A DNA stretch of 64,000 bases from Taudactylus pleione. Taxonomy: Eukaryota > Chordata > Amphibia > Anura > Myobatrachidae. Positions 44,386 through 56,449 of this stretch are shown here, in pieces. The notes beneath the pieces were generated by a model that did no database searches, was not told where the DNA came from, and worked only from the letters and a program-made list of their open reading frames with translations. The DNA is taken from NCBI GenBank assembly GCA_031769625.1, contig JAUIMM010000636.1:4005501-4069500 (forward strand), written 5' to 3'. How positions within the stretch are numbered: the stretch's first letter is position 1; each line of letters starts with the position of its first letter. Made by a program: the position numbers and the translations under genes.

Positions 44386-45189
44386 GCAGTGTGGTCATTA
44401 TAGCCTTAATCCCAGATATTCACAGTTAATATAGACACAGAAACAAATCCCACAATTCATTTTACAGTACAAATCTATATATTGCATTATCCCACCGATT
44501 TAAACCAATTCCCAATGGATATATAACCACCACACTGAGCAGTATATCAATACCACTCATGTCCCTGTATTTAATCAGTCATTAAATATAAAAACACGGT
44601 TCTTCAAAAAGATATTCCAAACAATCCAAAATAAAATAAAAATATAAAACTACAAATATGCTTCAAGCACAAACACAGAGTGCTACAAAAATAAAACATT
44701 TCTAATACCCATATTCTGTTGTTCCATATGATATACAGTACAGTATGTGGTGATGTTACTGCCTTTGTACGGTACGAGTTACTCTTACCAAATATGTATC
44801 CATTTAATGCAGTCATATTTCCTTGTTTATATACAAATACTCATTATGTTTCTTTAAAAATCTCAATAAATTCATTTTGAAAAAACAAAACTAAAAAACA
44901 GCTCTTATTTTAATCACATCTATTAAAATAGTCATCTACATTTCCTTAACACGTTTTGGGGGAGATGCAGTCATAGAAAGATGCTCCCAGGCTGCTCTGA
45001 TTGTGATTGCCTACATCCATAGAGCCGCATTAAGGGGGGGTAACGTCCACCCAAGCCCCTCTCTCTCATGGGGGCCCCCATACTTTAATCACAGCTGCAG
45101 TGCAGAGCAGGAACTACACTGCGAGCTGGACAAGAGGGAGGTGAAGTCTGTAATCCTCACTTTAAATCATTTTTTTTTATATTTAAGCA
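44386..45189. other. AT-rich stretch, repeat edge near 45020
   Basis: Mostly unremarkable; CATAGAGCCGCATTAAGG at 45019 followed by GC-rich sequence to about 45110 resembles a decayed hAT end. No gene. Confidence 0.35.
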
Positions 45190-45335
45190 TTGATTTTATG
45201 GAAAGTTCCTATATATATATTTCTTCTTCAGGGTCCATTGTGCTCCACGGGGAGACAAGGTGGTATTTGGAGGACCAGACACCAACAGCATTGATTTTCT
45301 TGAAAGTTCCTATATATATATTTCTTCTTCAAAAG
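45190..45335. repeat. Partial tandem duplication, 102-bp period
   Basis: GCATTGATTTTATGGAAAGT with TCCTATATATATATTTCTTC at 45188-45230 is repeated at 45290-45332 as GCATTGATTTTCTTGAAAGT with the same continuation. It may belong to the leader of the retroelement relic that follows. Confidence 0.7.
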
Positions 45336-46329
45336 AAGCTTTTTCTGTCCCAGGATACTCTGGCTATAGGGGGACGCCCCTATAGCCCACCCACAGTCTG
45401 AAGGCAACTGACTTTCTTTGGTGTCCGGCAGGAGCTGGATTACCATTATACAGTGGGGCTGCTTTTGAGTAGCCCAAGCTTTATTTTATGATTTACTGTT
45501 TTATTTTATTTTACTATAACAGAGCAAGCAGTGCTATATAGTCGTCCTCTCCATCACCCCTCCACGGCGCCACAACTGCAGCCATAGGCTAGGTATTATT
45601 AGCGGGGCTCCGGGGGGACCTAGCTAGCGTGGCTTCTCGGACTCCAGACTGCAGCCGGGACTCAAGGGGTCTGGTAAGGCGGGTTCCAGCTCTATGCGCA
45701 TTCTTACCACAGGTCTCAGGAGACAAATCGGAGATGTTGATGTAGACACCGGATCATTCGGGACTCCACTAGACCACCAGGGCATAACTTTATACTGGCG
45801 CAGGGGATAGCTGAGGCCAGGGACCCGGTGGTTGATGTCAGCATAGGGGAGACGGCCCTCTCCCTGCGGCCCTTCCCCTAGCTCAGAGTGCCATTCCACT
45901 GTGGTCTTGCTGCCCCTGAGCTGCTCCTCCCTTACCCTCTGCCCCCTCAGAGACTCACGGCGGCCATTTTCTGCACAGCCACAAGTCTTCGGGAATGCTG
46001 GGTCCAGTCTCCCTGTATACCTCTCCTAGGAGCCAGGTTATACAGCGCTATTTCCTACCAGCCACGGCAGCCTGTGTACTTGAATTTAGTGCCCACTGCA
46101 GTTATATTATATAATCTGCATTGTATGTGATTTGTGGTTGCGCTGCTGTATGTTTATTTTTCTCTCAACTGTCAGCTTATACCTTTCCCTTTCTTTCACT
46201 ATAACCCTGGAATACTGAGGTATAGGGGGTTCACTGTACTTCACATCTACTTGTATTTATAAGGGCTGTCACATACTGTATATTTGTGTTTCACACTGAA
46301 CTGTGCCATATTGTGTGCTATACTATTTT
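45336..46329 (+). other. Possible leader of the DIRS-like relic
   Basis: This stretch lies directly upstream of the gag relic and is less AT-rich. CACGGCGGCCATTTTCTGCA and CTGGGTCCAGTCTCCCTGTA recall the non-coding 5' parts of frog DIRS elements, but there is no coding proof. Assignment is by position. Confidence 0.3.
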
Positions 46330-47549
46330 TGCAGCTGTGTCTAGCAAAGGTAAGAGTAACAAGCAGGCTACTGCTCCTACTCTGGTTTCTGTAATTCCTG
46401 TTTAGTAGGTTCAGCTCCAGAGGATCCCATTCAAGATGGTCTATGTGCATCTTGTTATACGGCACTTGGCCAATCGGTTCCTGCAACCTCTCCTCAGGAA
46501 CCCCCTGGGCTTCCTTTTCACAGGTGTTGGCAAAAATTGCGGACCACCTAGCGGTCTCTGTGGGAGCTTCCCCTATGAAATGGCACAACAGGTGCTCCCT
46601 GCAAATCCAGTGCCTCCTTTGCCTCCTCCATTGGTAGACGTACTTTCTACCTCAGTGCAGAGTCTGGCGGCTACCTCTACAGCCTTTTAACAAATGTTGC
46701 AAAAGGAGAGACCCAGTAAAACTACTAAGCGCAGATCTCTCTCTCTCTGAATCCCCCTCGGGGGAGGAGGAGCCCCATCTAAATTGAATATACCTGCACT
46801 AGTGAGAGCTGTAAAATCAATTCTTCAAATAGAAGATACAGAACCCACTCCTAAGTCAAAAAAGCCACTCTTTAAATGACAGAAGGTAGTTTTACCATAG
46901 TTTCCTCACTATGATCAGCTTTCTGATCTAATAAGTGAAGCATGGAATATGCCATTAAAAAGTTTCAGCTGCCTAAACGCTTGATTTCTTTTTATCCTTT
47001 TCCAGCTACTGATTGCGCTAAGTGGGAAGTTCCCACAGCTGTAGATGCCCACATGACATGCCCGGTTAAGAACTCTACCTTACCTATCTATACAGCAACC
47101 TCTTTGAAGTAGACCACTGATAGAAGGATTGAAGCTTGCCTGAAGTCTATGTACTCTCTTACAGGAGCTATTACTCGTCCTGCTATGGCTACCACCTCGG
47201 TGGCAAAAGCCATTGAGAGCTGGGCTGAGGCCCTAGAAGACACATTTCCCTCTGATGCTTCTCAGGACCAGCTGTCCTACATCTCTCACATTAGGGATGC
47301 AGCCTCCTATTTAGGAGAAGCGGCTTTGGATACTGGTCTCCTAGCTTCCAAATCATCTGCTACTTCGGTGGTAGCCCCCCTGTATCATTTGGCTTTGATC
47401 AAGTCGAAGAATTACTCTGGGGAGATACTGTTTGGCCTTGAATTGGTCAAGATTGTGACTACCTTAACAGCTTCTAAGATGGCTTTCTTGCCCTCTGCAT
47501 CTACTACGAGCCCTCGGATGTCATCCTTTCATCCCCAGGGAAAGGCTAA
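46330..47549 (+). pseudogene. DIRS-type retrotransposon gag relic
   Basis: The best-kept part is an open frame at 47149-47556 with ARP-type words: SLTGAITRPAMATTSVAKAI, ESWAEALE, DAASYLGEAALDTGLLASKS. This fits the C-terminal LAP2-alpha-like domain of DIRS gag proteins (LTGA..RP.LA..SVA.AIE.W.EALE). Upstream, in broken frames, EAWNMPLKSFQLPK-like and KWEVPTAVDAHMT-like segments also fit. Several stops and shifts show that it is dead. A MITE at 47550 cuts it off from the RT part. Confidence 0.75.
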
Positions 47550-47710
47550 GGGGTAAATTTACTAAGATAGGAGTTCTATTTAAGAAGCAACCAATCAAAT
47601 TCTACTTCTCATTTATCAAGCACCTTCTAGAAGATAATACCTGGGATCTGATTGGTTGCTATGGGCAACATCACTTCTTAATAGAACTCCCATCTTAGTA
47701 AATTTACCCC
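47550..47710. mobile_element. Harbinger-like MITE inside the DIRS relic
   Basis: GGGGTAAATTTACTAAGATA at the left and TCTTAGTAAATTTACCCC at the right are inverted, with TAA on both flanks (47547-47549, 47711-47713). The arms continue with GGAGTTCTATTTAAGAAG against CTTCTTAATAGAACTCCC and ACCAATCA against TGATTGGT. The insertion post-dates the DIRS copy. Confidence 0.85.
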
Positions 47711-47713
47711 TAA

Positions 47714-48119
47714 AGGTCAGTTCTTTCCACGGCAGTTGGCATCCACAAAGGACTCCAAGCCTAGGACCAAACAGGCCTAGGCTACTAGATGTCCAGATAC
47801 CAAATCTGAGGACAAGCATTTAGCCTGATGGGGTGGGCCTCCACCTGGGGTCTCCAAGGGTGGGAGGCTGACTTCTTCAGTTCACCCAGTTCTGGTGTCA
47901 GACCACCACAGATGCCTGGGAACAAGAAGTGGTCTCCCACAGGTATCCCCTCTCATTCCTGAGGTGGCCCCCCAGCAGTTCTGTTGCACAGGCCTTCCAT
48001 CGGACCCAAGCAAAGACCTGCTCCTCCAGAAGGCCATTCAGTCCTTGCTGCACTTGGGGGTAATAATTCCAGTCCCGTCATCAGATGTCTGGAAGGCCCT
48101 GACTGAAATACACCATTGA
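47714..48119 (+). pseudogene. DIRS-type reverse transcriptase N-terminal relic
   Basis: After the MITE, two frames together give VGG-L-F--FW--TTTDAWEQEVV, then GLPSDPSKDLLLQKAIQSLL followed by HLGVIIPVPSSD. This is the start of the reverse transcriptase of DIRS elements (VGGRL, WVLEVVS, LGVIIPVP). The sequence ends before the catalytic YVDD region, so the copy is truncated. No tyrosine recombinase remains. Confidence 0.7.
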
Positions 48120-48185
48120 AATACTATCTAGTGCAAAAAAAAGCCCTGTTAATTTAACACAATACAGACATTAGAGTATTCTAGA

Positions 48186-48667
48186 TGGAATGGGATTGAA
48201 ATACCGGCGGATCCAAAGCCACCGGTTCAAATTCCGACAGTGACAGTGCGACAGAATGAGATCCCGATACCCTAACCCTCCCCTCTCCCCCCCTAACCCT
48301 CCCTTAGGGATGCCTAACCCTAACCTCCCCTGCAAGTGAGTAACCCTAACCTCCCCCAAGGAGTGCCTAAACCTAACCCCCCCCACCCTAAACCTAACCC
48401 TCCCGGGGGGTTGCCTATCCATAACCTTCTCCCCAGGGAGGTGCATAACCCTAAATCCCCCGGGGGTCCCTAAACCTAACCCCCCCATCCCCGGGCTGTT
48501 ATACTTACCCGTCAGAGGATGATCGGGATGGTGGGGGTCAGTCTTCCGGTGTCTGGATTAAGATTGGTGTCGGCATTTTGACACATATCTTAAATTCCTT
48601 GTCGGGCAGGTTGTGTCGGGATTTAGACCGGCGGCATTGCATCCGCCGTTCTATTAACTACATCCCT
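48186..48667 (-). mobile_element. MITE with telomere-like CCCTAACC core, copy 2
   Basis: Inverted, the right end reads GGGATGTAGTTAATAGAACG followed by GCGGATGCAATGCCGCCGG, matching the left end at 54433. The interior (48270-48485) contains about twelve CCCTAA or CCTAACC words separated by C-runs and short GC boxes. The left end has ATGGAATGGGATTGAAATAC. There is no coding capacity. Confidence 0.7.
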
Positions 48668-48999
48668 TCTAGCCAGCTATCCATTTAATGACCATAGCAT
48701 TGTTAAAGTACATCCACAGTTATCCATACAGCTGGGGGAGGGAAATAATTATATGGCTTCCTCAGGGTCCAGGTGAGCTAGTCTAATATGTTTATTACTT
48801 AGGTTTTGGGCGGGACCAAGTTAAATGATGCAGTAATCAAATCACTGACGTGGTCTTCCTGCAGCCTTATTCATGAGTGACATAAAATCACCATACATTC
48901 TTTATCATGCTGTGTGACTGTGGTTTCATATATACAGTATATGTGTGTATAGCAACCATCTTGTTGTTTGGCTAAGATAAACGGTGACACAAGTAAGGT
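48668..48999. other. Intergenic DNA without recognised features
   Basis: About 330 bp in which no gene or repeat was supported. Confidence 0.4.
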
Positions 49000-49306
49000 C
49001 AGTGGCATAATGGGGTAGGACAACTGGGACATGTGCCCTGGTCGTCAGCAAAGAGGGGGTGCCAGTACAGGGGCTTGGGTTGGGGATAGAGGGGATTGCG
49101 GTCAGGGATGGACAGGACCTGGCCCCGCTGCCATACTTTTGCACAGGGGCAGATCTTGAGTAGTAATGTGACCAGACTGTCACTGCTGCAGCTGCACCTA
49201 TGACTCACCCCCGGCAGCTGCGTGCACAGGAAGTGCTGATGACTCAGGTTGCTGGCCAGTGAGAAAGATCCGAGGAGCTGTCCGACTCAGGATGGAATCA
49301 TAGAAG

Positions 49307-49569
49307 TAGGGATGGCCATCGGTGGGGTGTCCGTTGATGGTTACCATCAAAGGGTCCATTGGTGATTACCATTGATGGCTTGCAACCCTCGATGGCCACT
49401 GCTGCTGGGGCTGGGGGCGGGGCTACTCTCCTTCCCATCCAGAAAATAAAACATCGCCTCCAAGCAATTAATCGATGGCTAAAAACCATTTGCTCTTTGC
49501 CATCGATTGTAAAAGCATTAGACATCAGCGGTAAACCATTAATGATTTGACGTCCGATGGCCATTCCTA
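49307..49569. mobile_element. Small hAT-type element (GATGGTTACCATC family)
   Basis: TAGGGATGGCCATCGG at the left and CCGATGGCCATTCCTA at the right are inverted ends. The flanks CATAGAAG and CATGGAAC match at 6 of 8. The interior repeats (C/T)GATGG words and CCATCGATTG/CAATTAATCGATGG pairs. A truncated relative abuts the TMEM179-like fragment at 9700. Confidence 0.8.
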
Positions 49570-49829
49570 CATGGAACGAACAAAGGCGGCTCTTCTTCTT
49601 TGGTAGGTAAACTACTGGGGGGAGCACTAATGGTATATGGATAAGGGAAAGGGAGTCCTGTAATGGACAGACAAGCAGCGGGAGGGGTATTATGGTAACT
49701 ACAGACTTGGGGGAAGGGGGAGTCTGTTGAGGAGCCGACATTAAGGAACATACAGATGGGGTTGTAGGGAGTGGGGTTGAGTCACACAATTAGGGACATC
49801 GAGGAGAGGGAAGGGAATGTTTGAGGAGG

Positions 49830-50340
49830 TCACTTAACATATTATAGACAAGGGGGAAGGTATCTTTAGGGAAAATACCGACAAGGGGTCACTACAGGGA
49901 ATATACAGAAAAGGGGGTCACTGTAGGGAACATACAGACAATGGGAGGTCAATATAGGGATAATCGGGAGTTAATATAGCACAATAGGTAATATACAGAC
50001 AAGGGGGGTCACTATAGGGCATACACAGACAAGGTGGGGTGGTCACTATAGGGAATATACAGACAAGGGGAGTCACTATAAGGAGTATACAGACAAGGGG
50101 GTCACTATAGGGAACATACAGACAAGGGGGGTCACTGTAGGGAATATATAGACAAGGAGGGTCACTTTAGGGAATATACAGACAAGAGCTGCAATATAAG
50201 AAAAATACAGACATGGAGGAGGTCACTATAAGGAGAATACAGAAAAAGGGGAGGATCCTTATTAGGAAAATACAGACATGGTGGTTCACTATAAGGAAAA
50301 TACAGACAAGGGGGTTCACTATAAGGAAAATACATGCAAG
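49830..50340. repeat. Minisatellite, about 30-bp unit
   Basis: About sixteen copies of a unit with GGGAATATACAGACAAGGGG and GGTCACTATA. The copies become more diverged to the right (AGGAAAATACAGACATGG). Confidence 0.85.
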
Positions 50341-50417
50341 AGTTATGCTATACAGAAAAGGGCTCCATTATTTTTATTTTAATTTGCCCCGGGCTCCATT
50401 TACCCTCTGGTAAGGTA

Positions 50418-51060
50418 TGTGTAAAATTGTGGAACCATAACAGCTCCCTACATGGCCTATTTACTGTAGCTGTGTTGCAAATAAACAGTAGAATCTCTAT
50501 TACAGCTACCAGAATATAATGTTAGTTTGGTAAAAAAACACAAAAACAAACCAGTTAGCATCAGTCTGACTGTGACCACGAGGCATCTGCATACTTTTAA
50601 ATATAAGATTTTCCTTTCAATACACTTTCTTTGGTGTTCAAACCATTAAAACACAAGTTCTTTTATCCCTATGGCATTATTCATACAGTGGTTGCAGTCT
50701 CAGGCATTACATAGATGTGACTTTCAATCACTGCGGTGTCAATCAATTGCATTAATGAAACATACTCTGTGTATGGAATAGATTTTCTTTCAGAGATTTT
50801 CTAATGTTGTTTGTGATAACATTTCACCATCATCTATTTGGCACTACAGGAAATATTGTCTTTGTGACAATTACCGGAGGTCACTGTACATAATTATATA
50901 CTGTACAGGGGATGTTATATAGTGCTCTTTTATGTAAACTGTAAAGTTGCATATTTATTCACTACACAGTACTTTGACATTTTGTCATCAGTGAGAAAAA
51001 TATGGCTACATTTCTAGCTTCATGTACTATTCTGATGTTAGTTGTAGACCAATAACAAAC
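50418..51060. other. AT-rich stretch without recognised features
   Basis: No gene or repeat could be supported. Confidence 0.4.
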
Positions 51061-51063
51061 AAG

Positions 51064-51405
51064 GGGCCAAATTCAATTCAGTGGGATAATAGCCGCGGGA
51101 GGGAGCTCCCACAGCTATTCAATTCAACGCGCTGTTTGCCTGGTCGGGAAGCAGGGAAGTCTGAGAATGCCGGTTCTCGCGACTTAACCTGGGTGTTAAG
51201 GCGTGGTAACCAGCATTCTCCAACTAAAGTCCCCGGCGCCTAGCCGGCAAACAGTTGTGCCTTGCACTTTTGTCAGATTTCTCCCCACATCCCCAGGGGG
51301 GTGCGAGAAGAAATCCTTTAGCTGGCCAAACAGCGCGGTGTATTGAATAGCTGAGGGAGCTCCCTACCGCGGTTATTCATCATCGCACTGAATTGAATTC
51401 GGCCC
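51064..51405. mobile_element. Foldback MITE, GGGCCAAATTCAATTCAGTG ends
   Basis: The inverted right end GGGCCGAATTCAATTCAGTG matches the left at 19 of 20 positions, and AAG flanks both sides. The arms go on with AGCCGCGG, GGGAGCTCCC and AGCTATTCAAT. Inside, GAATGCCGGTTCTCGCGAC and CCAGCATTCTCCAAC form a pair. A fragment of the same family lies at 59886-60111. Confidence 0.85.
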
Positions 51406-51408
51406 AAG

Positions 51409-52853
51409 GTAAGGAACTTGCATGTTTAATAAAATGTGGCAATAACGATGACTTTTAAATCTTAGCAATAAATAACTTGTTCTTAAATATTTGAAATGAA
51501 AAACTTATTCAAACAATAAAGCATTGTTTGTTTTTTTGCTATATCCATCCCAAGCAAAAGAAAGATTGTGGTGGACCAGAGATACTAGGCAAATCTTATA
51601 TTTGTTGGGGGTAAATGCTGACTGTAGTTGTGCTATTGTGGACATTAACCTCTTGATGAATACGACAAAATGAAAAATGCCCCAACTAAAACTATCCATT
51701 TTACTAGGGATAGGGCTGTACTGCATTTGAGACCACTGTGTATTTAATGTTCTTACATGTATAAATGACTCCCGTATCTCGGGTGCTGCTCCCGGCCGCC
51801 TGGAAGAGCATAGTCCCCTGGAGGCTGCAGTGTGCATTGGCGCCGCCCATTTTCCAAGTAAAACTGAATTGCCTCATTGTAGCCATGCCCTCACATCACA
51901 ATGCCAATAATCTTGGCATTGTAAAGCAGGCATGGGGCTATAATGACGCAATTGTGCCATCGCGTCCGGCAACCTGGCAGCTCTCAAAGGACCCCTGGTG
52001 CAAACTCTCAACTGGGGCCCTGGATATCCTCATACCTAGTATGAATAATTCACCCTGTCTGCATGGTAGAGCAGTAGTGATTTGGTGCCGTACACTCCAG
52101 TCCAGGGACTGGAGGGGAAAAAGGGGCAGCTTAGTGCATTTCATTGCTAGTCACTCCCCTGGGCCACTCCTCAACATCATAGTGAAAGACCTCCCCATCC
52201 CAATCCAAGCTGCTATTACATTGGGAGGTGTTCATTATGAAATACTAGTCTATTTAGCAACTTTTTGAGCTTTTTTAGATCTAAATTGTTGTGTTGTGCA
52301 GTGATGTTCTTGCACAGTGACTAAATGTAGCCTTCTATAGTGGCTTAACAGGCCATGTCTGTACATTTATGGACATAAATGTGATGATTTATCACAAATT
52401 TCTAATCGCCACATATTGCAGCAATAAGAAATTATTTTAGTTATCAGTTTACCAAAACTCTCTGGCTGGGTCAGTGACTAAGATAAGAGCCGTCCAGACA
52501 AAGAGTAAAAAGTAAAGTGAAAGCTTGTGCTATCACTTTACTGTGGGGCGTAGATCTGCCTACTAGGATGCACGAACATTGGGCTGCTTATGTGCACAGG
52601 ACTCACTGCCAGGGAGGAATTGGAAGAGCCCTCTTCAGCAGAAATGTAGTCTAAAGATGGCACTATTTACCATGGCCAAAAAGCTATGGTAACTGCTTCT
52701 GTGATCAAAAGCAGAGGGTCTGCCACAGATAACCATGCAGTAACCTTATATTAAATTGCCCTCAGACCTTTGCCAACCTAGACCCAGTTCTATGTTACAC
52801 TGTAGGTCGTGGAATTCTGCTATTTCATCATCATGCTCCATACTGTATATGTA
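51409..52853. other. No confident gene; one 167-codon frame
   Basis: The plus-strand frame 51765-52268 has no recognisable domain, transmembrane pattern or codon bias, and minus-strand frames overlap it. It is probably chance. The rest is ordinary AT-rich sequence. Confidence 0.4.
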
Positions 52854-52861
52854 AGAACAGC

Positions 52862-53629
52862 CAGGGCTGTAACTAGGGTGGTGTGGCATGTGCCATGGCA
52901 CAGGGCACCACAGGACAGGGAGCGCAGTTTGGGCCTGTCAATTTTCTGTTTATAATCATTCTCATTTGAAGCTTCTTCTTCTTTTATTCCCGGAGTCTCC
53001 TGACCGTCCCCCTATATCCTCCCCTGCCAACTCCCCCCTCCATCTGGCCACCTCCCCAAGCACTTTCAGTCACATCCTCTTTTATTTAACACACACAAAC
53101 CTATCACCTCTCACATGGCAGTCAGACACCTTACACATGGAGCTATCTGCCCCACAATTTCTGCCAGTGAGTTTAGCTGCTGGCACAGGGTACATACATT
53201 GATCTCCCTGCCGCTGATATATGCTGAATATACACAACAAGTAGCACTCTTTCTATACCATCAGTCGGTGATCTAAAGTGCCATCTTCAGGCTTGTGCAA
53301 GGCTGTTCTGAAGGACATTCCTGCTGAGGGTGCAGCTTCACCAGCGCTGTCATACATCTAGAGCTGGTGAGTTACACTGCATAATTATTGTGTATCATCA
53401 CTGTTGCCATTGGATTCACACTTGGCAGTGACACCAGGATAACAGTGGTACAAGGGGATTGGTACCCCTTCATCATAGTACGGGTCATATCAAATACGTC
53501 AAAACCCTTTCCCATGAGGTCATGCCCCTTATTTGAGCACACGTTTTATGTCCCTATTTGATAAGTATGGATGGGGAGCGTCAATGCTCTTTCTGGCACA
53601 GGGCACCAAAAAGCCTAGTTATGGCTCTG
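52862..53629 (+). mobile_element. hAT-type element F, copy 1
   Basis: The left end CAGGGCTGTAACTAGG and the inverted right end CAGAGCCATAACTAGG are a 16-bp inverted pair. The flanks AGAACAGC (52854-52861) and AGGACAGC (53630-53637) match at 7 of 8. GTGCCATGGCACAGGGCACC near the left and GGCACAGGGCACCAAAAAG near the right are subterminal repeats. Frames of about 100 codons inside are proline-rich and not recognisable. There is no transposase. Confidence 0.85.
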
Positions 53630-53637
53630 AGGACAGC

Positions 53638-54432
53638 TATTTATTAGCAATACAGTCAATGCGTGCTTTACCTCCTATTCCACAGAATAACCCTTAATAC
53701 TTTGACTAAGTCATATTAAGTTTGGTGAATAAACCTCCTACTGTGAAAGAACTGCTGATATAGACTAATAGCTTAATTAACACTGCTATTTAATCAGTCA
53801 CACAAATTGCCAGCACATTGCAGAGCCTGTGGTTAGGAAATCTGCTTCTACACTGGATCACAATATTTTGTCCTTTGCAGAAGGCATTGTGTTTTATTTT
53901 GTATTTATTTATTTATTTTGCTTCAGCCTGTACATATCTGCTTTCAATTCTATTTAAAGCTGTGACAGAACAAGATGCCTAAAGGCTGGCACCTGCCTTT
54001 TAGTCTAACTTGCTACCTTTCCGTCAGGCAGCTTTCAATTATTGTGCTTCTGCGCATCCAAGTGCATCTTTGTCAAGAGATGCAAGATGGCAGTGACAAG
54101 CCTTTCTGGTACTTTAAGCTATATTCATGACAGTCTACCTTTAACACTTGCAGAAAACTCTTCCCCTGAAGGACAGCTACTGGCTTATATTGCAGAAATC
54201 CTAAGCTTGCTAGACCTTTATGGCTTGTCTCCTTGCGGTTAGGAATCTGCAGTCATTGGCAAATGTTTTGACTGGCCTTATTTTCCTTAACAAAACAGAT
54301 TTTCTAAAGACAATTATTATTTATTTCCTAAAATTGAAGCTAACACGGTCACTATTTTTTGGTAATCGTATAAAGATAATGTGAATTATGCATTTGTTGG
54401 AAACACAGACCCATCAATTTAGATATCAAAAA
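53638..54432. other. Intergenic DNA without recognised features
   Basis: It appears unique. A 66-codon plus frame at 54042-54242 has no known domain. Confidence 0.4.
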
Positions 54433-54775
54433 GGGGATGTAGTCAGGAAGCCGGCGGTCGAAATGCCGCCCATCAGCTTCCCGACAGTGAAATCCCGGCA
54501 TAGGACTAATGATAGGCGTCAGGAGGTGATAGCCGTCGGGGGGGAGGGTTAGGTTTAAGGAGGGTTAGGCACCCCCCCCGGGAGGTTTAGGGTCAGGTTA
54601 GGGGAAGGGGGGTTAGCGTCAGGCACCCCAGGGGGGAGGTTAGGTTTAGACACCCTCCCAGGAGGCTTAGGGGGGAGAGGAGAGGGTTAGGGGTCTTACC
54701 TCTGTTGGGATCTTCATGTGCCGGCCTTCCAGCGACGGTATATAAGCTCGGTAGTAATTCATACCGATTCCATTA
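54433..54775 (+). mobile_element. MITE with telomere-like GGGTTAGG core, copy 3
   Basis: GGGGATGTAGTCAGGAAGCC with GGCGGTCGAAATGCCGCC starts the element, as in the inverse of 48186-48667. The interior (54540-54695) has about nine GGTTAGG, GTTTAGG or GCTTAGG words with G- and C-runs. The right end GGTATGAATTACTACC (inverted) precedes CCATTAAATAG. Confidence 0.65.
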
Positions 54776-56449
54776 AATAGCATTGCCTGTCATTGGTAAC
54801 AGGTTAGAAGGCAGGATCATAACACTTCTGTAAGCATTGATGGACAAATTTTAACACTTCGCCCTGAGACTGTCAATCAAGATAGAGCACATCAGAATTC
54901 ACGGACCTACATATCTGCAGGGTGAACAAGGGCGGCACAGAGGCTGGGTTCTTAATAACACACTTATTCATGAGAAACTCATATGTGCAAATGCAAATTG
55001 AGGTCAGTTACTTTTTCAATGGCATTAAAATATAGTTTCAGTTTATTTGCTACAGTTTAAATATTCACAATTGAGAAGATATTTTAAATTGAATCCTTTG
55101 GAAAAACATCAGTTGTCCAGAGTTTGTGTCTCTGGCACATGAGACAACAGATGTGTAATCAGTTTAAAGGGCCGATATATATCAAGCTGCATTTCATATA
55201 TAAAATCTGATTAAATACATTATCATTAATTTAATATGTATTACGCAGGAAATGAAAGATTTTACGTGAAAGATGATTCCAATAATTTTCTATTTCTTTA
55301 AGATCTGCTTTGCAATTTAAAAATAAAAGAAATGCAATATTTTCAAATGTATCATTGAAATTTCGCAAATATTTGTCAGATTTTCCTGCTCCTGGTTATT
55401 GCATGCCCCAGATGGCGTAGAAGGTTCAGGAGAGGGGGTCTGACAGCACACCCATGTACAGTATGAGAAGACTTACCATGTTCTCCAGTCCTCCTTTTCC
55501 TTGGCCTACTTGTTACTAGTGAGCAGGAGCCTTCATCACAGTCCATTTCAATTAAACCTTTAATCACAATTAATTATATGACACGTGTGAGAAAATGGAT
55601 CCAAAATATGATATATTTTAAATAATTGATTCATTCAATTTATTAAATACATTTTCTCTTCCTCCTCCACGGAGCGCCAACACAAGGGACTTGTTTGTGG
55701 ATTTGATGAAAGCGCATGCCCCACGTCTTTCCTGGCACATGCACAATGCTTCAGATTCCAGGGTGTTGGCCAACAAATTTACGAAAAGTATAAATAAATA
55801 ATATTCATCTCAAAACTAGTTTCGCAACCCACATTGGTTTTCGCAATGCGATGCTGCTCTTAATTCTTTTGTTACAGTCCGATATGTTTTTTCTGCATTG
55901 CAAAACTCTGCGATAATAGGAGGATTGTTTTTGCAAAAGTAATGTGGAAATAATACATAGATATATTACTAGAGAAAGGGTAATTGTCAAATCAATTCTA
56001 TTTGCAACAATTATTAAAATAACACTTAAGTCAGCATTTATAAAACTATATATACATACATTTCAGAATATGCATTTTCTATATTTAAACTCATCAAATC
56101 AAATTATGTTGAATTCTTCATGTGACTATACAGATATATACATATAATCATATGTTATATGTTCATCTATAGTGACAGTAAACTACATATTACTATTGAG
56201 GTAAAAAAATCCTTACAATATGTATTCATCCTGTGGCAAACACATGAAACTGTAATGCAAACACAGTATTATGTGTTTAATAAAAGTCCCAATTGTGGGC
56301 ATAAACAAGGTCCAGGTCTGCACCAGTAGCATGTGCACAGGTTAAGTCACACATACTTACACCGATTTAATTTGAATAGAATAAAATAAATACTCTAGTA
56401 CAGAAGTCACAACTCTCACTGTCATGTAGAAAAGTAAATAAAATCTTAC
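54776..56449. other. AT-rich stretch without recognised features
   Basis: Strongly AT-rich. Several short frames occur by chance; none is recognisable. No array or transposon end is seen. Confidence 0.4.

Larger units (their letters stand above)
49000..50409. mobile_element. hAT-type element E with nested hAT and minisatellite
   Basis: The left end is CAGTGGCATAATGGGGTAGG; the inverted right end CAGAGGGTAAATGGAGCCC agrees at most positions. The flanks share GTAAGGT (48993-48999 and 50410-50416). A complete smaller hAT element (49307-49569) sits inside, and a 30-bp minisatellite fills the right half. There is no transposase. Confidence 0.6.

Noticed and set aside
48260..48490. A true interstitial telomere
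   Set aside because: CCCTAA words are irregular and interrupted, and the same layout occurs in two other elements with shared ends, so it is a transposon core.
51765..52268. 167-codon plus-strand frame, the longest non-repeat frame apart from Tc1
   Set aside because: No recognisable domain, family or codon bias; minus-strand frames overlap it; no splice or promoter context.
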